Of a DNA stretch of 64,000 bases, positions 59,112-64,000 are shown one piece after another. The notes beneath the pieces were generated by a model. The model was not told the origin of the DNA. It did no database searches and was given only the letters and a program-made list of their open reading frames with translations. Both the position numbers and the translations under genes were made by a program. The DNA is from Argentina anserina (taxonomy: Eukaryota > Streptophyta > Magnoliopsida > Rosales > Rosaceae). The stretch spans positions 248,001 to 312,000 of the forward strand of contig NW_026089493.1 in assembly GCF_933775445.1 (NCBI RefSeq), in the 5' to 3' direction. Every line of letters starts with the position of its first letter. Positions within the stretch are counted from its first letter, which is position 1.

Positions 59112-62100
59112 TTACTTGCTTGCCGTAGGATCAAGGAGAGACGTCTCCTCCACATTGTGTTCCACGAAATTGTCATAGTACGGCTTCAAGCGATGTCCAT
59201 TGACCGTGAATTCCTTTCCATGCACCATGCTTTTGATCTGAATAGCACCAGAAGGAAAAACATTAGTAACAACAAACGGTCCAAGCCACCTAGAACGGAG
59301 CTTGCCCGGAAACAATCTAAGTCGAGAATTAAATAAAAGAACTTTCTGCCCAACGACAAAGTGTTTCTTCCTAATCATGCGGTCATGGAATGTTTTAGTC
59401 TTCTCCTTGTAAACCATCGCCGAATCATAGGCCTCATTCCGGATCTCTTCAAGCTCATGCAATTGCAACTTCCTATGTAATCCGGCCTCATCAATGTCCA
59501 TGTTGAAATTCTTCACAGCCCACCATGCACGATGTTCAAGCTCCACGGGAAGATGGCACGCCTTGCCATAGACTAGTCGAAATGGTGACATGCCTAGGGG
59601 AGTCTTGTATGCCGTCCTATAGGCCCAAAGAGCATCATCCAATCGGTGAGACCAATCCTTGCGTGATGGTCCAACAGACTTCTCTAAAATTCTCTTGATC
59701 TCACGATTAGATAGCTCTACTTGTCCACTTGTTTGAGGGTGATAAGGCGTAGCAACCTTATGCTTGATTCCATACTTCTTCAACAACGCCTCAATGGTCC
59801 GGTTGCAAAAGTGAGATCCTCCATCACTAATGATAACTCTCGGCATACCAAACCTAGAGAAAATGTTAGAACGAAGGAAATCTGCAACAACTCGAGAATC
59901 ATTAGTCCGGGTGGCCTTTGCTTCCACCCATTTCGAAACATAGTCCACACACACGAGTATGTATAAGTAACCATTTGAGCTAGGAAAAGGTCCCATGAAA
60001 TCAATACCCCAACAATCAAAAATTTCGACATATATAATCGGTGTCATAGGCATTTGATCTCTAGATCCTAAGTTTCCCATGCGTTGGCACCTATCACAAG
60101 TCATGCAAAAATGATATGCATCTTTGAAAATCGTAGGCCAAAAGAAACCACATTCTAACACCTTAAGAGCAGTCCTACGTGAACCAAAATGTCCTCCACA
60201 AGATTCAGAATGGCAAAAAGTAAGTATAGAATGATGTTCATGTTCGGGAACACACCTCCTAATGATTTGATCAACACAATGTTTCCACAAGTATGGTTCA
60301 TCCCAAACGTAATACTTAGCTAATGCCTTGAGTCTATTCTTTTGTGCATGCGATAAAGTATCCGGAAATTGCTTAGAAACAAGATAATTCACAATATCTG
60401 CATACCATGGCTCACTTACCTCAACTCGAAAGAGTTGCTCGTCCGGAAAGCTCTCTTGGATGGCCAAGGGCTCGGCATCTCTCACCAAACGACTCAAATG
60501 ATCCGCCACAACATTGTCACTTCCCTTCTTGTCCTTGATCTCGAGATCAAACTCTTGGAGTAGAAGAATCCATCGAATCAATCTCGGTTTGGCATCCTTC
60601 TTTGTCATTAAATACTTCAAAGCTGCATGGTCAGTGTACACAATAACTTTAGATTGAAGTAAGTAAGAACGAAACTTATCTAGAGCAAAGATCACGGCAA
60701 GAAGTTCTTTTTCAGTTGTGGTGTAGTTTTGTTGCGCATCATTGAGTGTTCTTGAGGCATAGTAGATGGCGTAGGGCTGCTTGTCCTTCCTCTGCCCTAG
60801 CACGGCTCCAACTGCATAGTCGGAGGCGTCACACATCAACTCGAATGGCAAGGACCAATCCGGCGGTGCCATGATCGGTGCTGAAGTTAGGAGCTTCTTC
60901 AAAGTCTCGAATGCATGCTTGCAATCATCATCAAAGTTGAATGGGACGTCCTTTTGAAGTAATGAACTCAGTGGTCTCGCAATCTTGGAAAAATCCTTGA
61001 TAAACCTACGATAGAAACCTGCATGTCCAAGAAACGATCGAACATCCCTCACACTTGTGGGGAGGGGTAAGTGACGCACAAGATCTATTTTAGACTTATC
61101 AACCTCAATTCCTCTAGATGAAACAATATGACCTAAGACAATGCCTTGCGTGACCATAAAGTGACATTTTTCCCAATTCAAAACCAAGTTAGTTTCTTCA
61201 CAACGTTTAAGCACTAGTTCAACATTTTCAAGGCAAGTTTCGAAATCTTCACCATAGACAGAAAAATCATCCATGAAAACTTCAATTTTAGAACCAATAT
61301 ACTCAGAGAAAATGTGATACATACAACGTTGAAACGTACCTGGGGCGTTGCATAAACCAAAAGGCATGCGACGATAGGCAAACGTACCAAAAGGGCATGT
61401 GAACGTGGTCTTCTCTTGATCTTCTTCCGCAACACTTATCTGGTTGTATCCACTATATCCATCAAGGAAACAATAGAAGGAGTGACCAGCTAACCTTTCA
61501 AGCATTTGATCAATGAATGGCAATGGCATGTGATCCTTCCTTGTTGTCGCATTGAGCTTCCTATAGTCAATACATACTCTATGACCGGTCACTGTCCTTT
61601 GAGGTACCAACTCGTTGTCCTTGTTCTTCACCACCGTGATGCCTGACTTCTTTGGCACAACTTGGATGGGAGAGATCCACCTACTATCCGAGATGGGGTA
61701 GATCACGCCACAATCGTGCAACTTAGTGATTTCATCCTTTACAACTTGCATCATTGGTGGATGAAGGCGTCTCTGACCTTCCTTGGTTGGCTTGGCACCA
61801 TCTTCTAGCAATATTCGATGCACACACATGGTAGGGCTGATCCCTTTGATGTCGGCTAAGGTCCATCCTATTGCCGTTTTGTGTCTTCTCAACACTTCAA
61901 TCAATCTCTCTTCTTGCTCCTCGTTTAGTGCAGATGAAATGATCACGGGCAATGTATCCTCTTCTCCTAGAAACGCATACTTCAAGTGGTCCGGAAGAAC
62001 CTTAAGATCAAGCTTCGGAGCTTGAACCACAGAAGGAAGATTCTTGTTAGTAGTTAAGAGAATTGGACTAGGAGAGACAAAGCTTACCTCACGTGCAACC

Positions 62101-64000
62101 TCAAGAGAGGTCACGGTTTCATGAATCAAGGATGGCACGGCCTTGTTTGTTTCTAACACCGAAATGTTTGAGCTATCACTTGTAAATCCGGCCCCTTGGG
62201 CAATAGTGAGTGCCAACTCGTCATTTGTCAAGGTATCAAGATAGTTATCTGCAAGGGAATCAAGTATGTCAACTGAAAAACAATCACTTAACTCCGAAAG
62301 AGGATACCTCATAGCTTCAAAGATGTTGAAGCTAATCACTTCACCATCGAACTCAAAGGTGAGTGATCCACTAAACACATCTATTTTGGTTCGTGCGGTC
62401 TTCATGAAGGGGCGGCCTAACAAGATAGGAACCTCCTTGTCATCTGCCTCCGTTGGCTCCATGTCAATGACATAGAAGTCGGCAGGGAAGATCAAGCTCG
62501 AAACCTGCACAAGAACATCTTCAACATAGCCCAAAGGGACTTTGTTGGAACAATCAGCCAATCGAATCACAACATTATCACGTTTCAAATCACCTAGACC
62601 TAGGTTCTCATAGATATAGTGCGGCATTACATTAATAGATGCACCTAAGTCTAACATTATCTTTTCAAACGTCATGTTTCCGATTGTACAAGGGATAGAA
62701 AAACTCCCTGGATCCTTAAGCTTTGGTGGTAGCTTCCTTTGGAGCACGGCAGAAACCGTCTCACTCATTGTAACAACCTCCTTCTCTCGAGTCATCCTCT
62801 TATTGGTGCACAATTCTTTCAAAAACTTAGCATACTTAGGATTTTGTTGTATGCATTCAATAAGAGGCATGTTTACTTCCACCTTCTTGAAAATGTCGAG
62901 CATGGCTTGATCAGAGTCATCCTTCTTTTGCTTTGCGAATCTACTAGGGAAGGGAACACGAGGAAGATCATTAGTTGAAACCAAACCACTAGAGTTAGGA
63001 TCCTTACCTTTGTCATGCACGGCATGATCATCTTTTGGCACGGCATCATTGGCTTTAGAGGAGGCAGGGTCCTTCTCTAAGTCCTTAGCATTGAAACTCT
63101 CGGCCTCTAGTCCTTTAGAAGGCACGGCCTTCTTGTGTTGCTCCCTTGGAGCATCCAAGGTCCTCCCACTTCGTGTCACCATGGCCTTCACATTCGGATT
63201 AGGCTCAGTTTGGCTCGGCAACTTCCCTCCTTCATGGATCTTGCCCATGAAATCGATCACTTGTCCCATCTGCTTCTTAAGCTCGGTTATATCCTTAGAA
63301 TGAGCTTGTTGACCTGTAACTAAAGCTTGAGTAGCAGAGTTTAGATTTTGTTGCCCTTGAGCAAGAGACTTCAAAAGTTCATCATAGTTAGGTGAAGATG
63401 CATTATTCGAACCATGAACATTAGAGTTAAAGGGAGCAGAACCTTGAGGTACCTGAGGCCTCACAAACAAACCTGAAGGACGAGGTCCATGACCTTGAGC
63501 ATTGGATGGTTGAGCATTGTTGCTCCAACGAAAATTTGGATGATCTCTAAGTCCAGGGTTGTATGTGTTTGAATATGGATCGTACCTAGGCCTTTGTTGC
63601 CCCATGAAGTTCAACTCTTCTTCAGTCATTGCACCATTTGGACAATTGTCAGTAGTGTGATCCTTGAAAGAACAAATGCCGCATGCTTGAGGGGTGATGC
63701 TCGAACCATTGAATGCCTTGACTAGCACGTCAAGCTTTCTTTCTAAAGTAGCCATCTGATTCCTTGCATCAACATCATACACCCCACGGCTCTTGCTTCC
63801 TCTCTTCTCCTTGGAACTAAATTGGCGATTGTTGTCAGCCAAGTCATCAATCAAGGTGTAAGCTTCTTGACCGGTTTTGTTCATGAATGTGCAGCCACAT
63901 GCCGAGTCCACCATGCTCTTATTGGTGGTGTCGAGTCCTTCATAGAAGAATTGTACCAAGTCATCCAACGAAATACCATGGTGAGGGCACTTCCTTTGTA
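59112..64000 (-). CDS. Athila-type gag-pol polyprotein (5' partial, runs off window)
   Basis: This is one uninterrupted minus-strand frame ending in TAA at 59112-59114. The first start-like codon near the edge is a TTG at 63968. Upstream codons remain open to 63998 and encode [10 protein letters not shown], so the protein clearly continues beyond the window and no start is assigned. Residues here are numbered from 63968 (1618 visible). In order: the end of gag with a CCHC zinc knuckle (96-109); a disordered Gln/Asn/Ser/Pro/Lys linker (about 110-350); protease (core DLGAS at 440-444); RT (D836, D900, D901); RNase H (D1047, E1088, D1113, D1156); integrase (HHCC 1253-1294; D1323, D1382, E1418); and a GPF module (1563-1565). 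There is no chromodomain and no stop or frameshift. The polyprotein would be cleaved by its own protease to make virus-like particles, cDNA and the integration complex. Gag and pol share one frame. Confidence 0.95.
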   Translation of the reverse strand, partial: QRKCPHHGISLDDLVQFFYEGLDTTNKSMVDSACGCTFMNKTGQEAYTLIDDLADNNRQFSSKEKRGSKSRGVYDVDARNQMATLERKLDVLVKAFNGSSITPQACGICSFKDHTTDNCPNGAMTEEELNFMGQQRPRYDPYSNTYNPGLRDHPNFRWSNNAQPSNAQGHGPRPSGLFVRPQVPQGSAPFNSNVHGSNNASSPNYDELLKSLAQGQQNLNSATQALVTGQQAHSKDITELKKQMGQVIDFMGKIHEGGKLPSQTEPNPNVKAMVTRSGRTLDAPREQHKKAVPSKGLEAESFNAKDLEKDPASSKANDAVPKDDHAVHDKGKDPNSSGLVSTNDLPRVPFPSRFAKQKKDDSDQAMLDIFKKVEVNMPLIECIQQNPKYAKFLKELCTNKRMTREKEVVTMSETVSAVLQRKLPPKLKDPGSFSIPCTIGNMTFEKIMLDLGASINVMPHYIYENLGLGDLKRDNVVIRLADCSNKVPLGYVEDVLVQVSSLIFPADFYVIDMEPTEADDKEVPILLGRPFMKTARTKIDVFSGSLTFEFDGEVISFNIFEAMRYPLSELSDCFSVDILDSLADNYLDTLTNDELALTIAQGAGFTSDSSNISVLETNKAVPSLIHETVTSLEVAREVSFVSPSPILLTTNKNLPSVVQAPKLDLKVLPDHLKYAFLGEEDTLPVIISSALNEEQEERLIEVLRRHKTAIGWTLADIKGISPTMCVHRILLEDGAKPTKEGQRRLHPPMMQVVKDEITKLHDCGVIYPISDSRWISPIQVVPKKSGITVVKNKDNELVPQRTVTGHRVCIDYRKLNATTRKDHMPLPFIDQMLERLAGHSFYCFLDGYSGYNQISVAEEDQEKTTFTCPFGTFAYRRMPFGLCNAPGTFQRCMYHIFSEYIGSKIEVFMDDFSVYGEDFETCLENVELVLKRCEETNLVLNWEKCHFMVTQGIVLGHIVSSRGIEVDKSKIDLVRHLPLPTSVRDVRSFLGHAGFYRRFIKDFSKIARPLSSLLQKDVPFNFDDDCKHAFETLKKLLTSAPIMAPPDWSLPFELMCDASDYAVGAVLGQRKDKQPYAIYYASRTLNDAQQNYTTTEKELLAVIFALDKFRSYLLQSKVIVYTDHAALKYLMTKKDAKPRLIRWILLLQEFDLEIKDKKGSDNVVADHLSRLVRDAEPLAIQESFPDEQLFRVEVSEPWYADIVNYLVSKQFPDTLSHAQKNRLKALAKYYVWDEPYLWKHCVDQIIRRCVPEHEHHSILTFCHSESCGGHFGSRRTALKVLECGFFWPTIFKDAYHFCMTCDRCQRMGNLGSRDQMPMTPIIYVEIFDCWGIDFMGPFPSSNGYLYILVCVDYVSKWVEAKATRTNDSRVVADFLRSNIFSRFGMPRVIISDGGSHFCNRTIEALLKKYGIKHKVATPYHPQTSGQVELSNREIKRILEKSVGPSRKDWSHRLDDALWAYRTAYKTPLGMSPFRLVYGKACHLPVELEHRAWWAVKNFNMDIDEAGLHRKLQLHELEEIRNEAYDSAMVYKEKTKTFHDRMIRKKHFVVGQKVLLFNSRLRLFPGKLRSRWLGPFVVTNVFPSGAIQIKSMVHGKEFTVNGHRLKPYYDNFVEHNVEETSLLDPTASK
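59199..60221 (-). other. Integrase (HHCC zinc domain, DDE core, GPF module)
   Basis: The N-terminal zinc motif is H1253-X6-H1260-X30-C1291-X2-C1294 (60087-60212). The catalytic core has D1323 in [10 protein letters not shown]1382 in [10 protein letters not shown] and E1418 in [12 protein letters not shown]1382 and E1418 are separated by exactly 35 residues (D,D-35-E). The C-terminal part contains [24 protein letters not shown] (59232-59303), the GPF/GPY-type module, then about 40 residues to the stop and no chromodomain. It joins cDNA ends to target DNA. Confidence 0.95.
60489..60848 (-). other. RNase H domain
   Basis: Around residues 1041-1160. The four acidic residues of the RNase H fold are visible: D1047 in [17 protein letters not shown]1088 in [13 protein letters not shown]1113 in [11 protein letters not shown] and D1156 in VADHLSR. 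It degrades the RNA strand of the RNA-DNA hybrid. No second, archaeal-type RNase H follows before integrase. Confidence 0.92.
61254..61826 (-). other. Reverse transcriptase domain
   Basis: Around residues 715-905. Visible motifs are the [11 protein letters not shown] region, [21 protein letters not shown] (D836), [13 protein letters not shown] (868-880) and [10 protein letters not shown] with the catalytic pair D900-D901 (FMDD at 61266-61277). FMDD in place of YVDD/YADD is usual for Athila. The one oddity is glycine at 877, where the family normally has alanine (APATFQ). The active site is complete. Confidence 0.95.
62394..62696 (-). other. Aspartic protease domain
   Basis: Around residues 425-525. 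The active-site motif is [11 protein letters not shown] with catalytic D440 (codon 62649-62651); leucine replaces the usual S/T after the aspartate, which is normal for Athila proteases as I recall them. The C-terminal motif ILLGRPFM (515-522) follows about 75 residues later. It acts as a homodimer to cleave the polyprotein. Confidence 0.88.
63642..63683 (-). other. Gag CCHC zinc knuckle
   Basis: Residues 96-109 fit C-X2-C-X4-H-X4-C exactly (C96, C99, H104, C109). Such knuckles in gag nucleocapsid bind the element's RNA for packaging. The preceding segment with [13 protein letters not shown] and [13 protein letters not shown] matches what I know of Athila gag C-terminal sequence. Confidence 0.9.

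Larger units (their letters stand above)
55740..64000 (-). mobile_element. Athila-type Ty3/gypsy LTR retrotransposon, 5' part outside window
   Basis: Order on the minus strand is gag-protease-RT-RNase H-integrase (from 64000 to 59112), 3' untranslated region, polypurine tract and 3' LTR ending at 55740. Integrase after RNase H places it in Ty3/gypsy. The gag words HHGIS and FFYEGL, the protease core DLGAS, and [25 protein letters not shown] spacing after the integrase core are, from my knowledge of the family, Athila hallmarks. There is no chromodomain after integrase and no second (archaeal-type) RNase H, which argues against chromoviruses and the Tat lineage. The coding frame is uninterrupted. 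The gag start, primer-binding site and 5' LTR must lie to the right of 64000. The element sits inside the satellite. Confidence 0.93.

Noticed and set aside
59721..63323. Short plus-strand and alternative minus-strand frames within gag-pol
   Set aside because: They are shadows of the well-supported polyprotein frame.
59112..64000. Assignment to Tat/Ogre or to a chromovirus
   Set aside because: No second RNase H lies between RNase H and integrase, and no chromodomain follows the integrase GPF module.

Overview
The window looks like a piece of a flowering-plant nuclear genome, probably heterochromatin. Two things fill it. Positions 1-55739 are one uninterrupted AT-rich satellite array. Positions 55740-64000 are the downstream part of an Athila-type Ty3/gypsy LTR retrotransposon on the minus strand. 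The plant assignment rests on the retrotransposon: its gag, protease, RT, RNase H and integrase carry Athila-lineage motifs. I cannot name the species. I see no host gene, tRNA, rRNA, CRISPR array or bacterial feature.

The satellite is built from four modules that all begin with GTATCTTT: A (19 bp), B (22 bp), C (23 bp) and D (84 or 85 bp). A composite unit reads D-(A-B)n-C, so its length is 148/149 bp plus 41 bp for each extra A-B pair: 148/149, 189/190, 230/231 and up to 353 bp. Units are organised into higher-order repeats (HORs) that change along the array. About 0.8-4.3 kb holds a 2135-bp repeat. About 3.6-9.7 kb holds ~3-kb duplications whose offset steps by 41 and 149 bp. About 9.7-16.9 kb is a mosaic with 527- and 721-bp sub-repeats. 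16.9-25.1 kb holds a 21-unit, 3692-bp HOR. 25.1-53.5 kb holds 10-unit HORs of 1934 and 1976 bp, with a dimeric 3868-bp super-period. The last ~2.2 kb (53.5-55.74 kb) is more diverged. The many apparent short reading frames in the array follow from modules that are poor in stop codons; I do not regard them as genes.

The retrotransposon interrupts the array inside a B module at 55739/55740. In its own direction (right to left) the window shows a gag-pol reading frame open through the right window edge (64000 to 59112), a ~1.8-kb 3' untranslated region with three AAGTGTGGGG purine motifs and a hairpin, a polypurine tract next to the LTR, and a 1568-bp 3' LTR (57307 to 55740) with a TATA-like palindrome. 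The gag start, primer-binding site and 5' LTR should lie beyond position 64000. The coding frame has no visible stop or frameshift and all expected catalytic residues are present, so the insertion is probably young.

Module lengths and HOR coordinates were read by eye from landmark positions. Percent identities were not computed.
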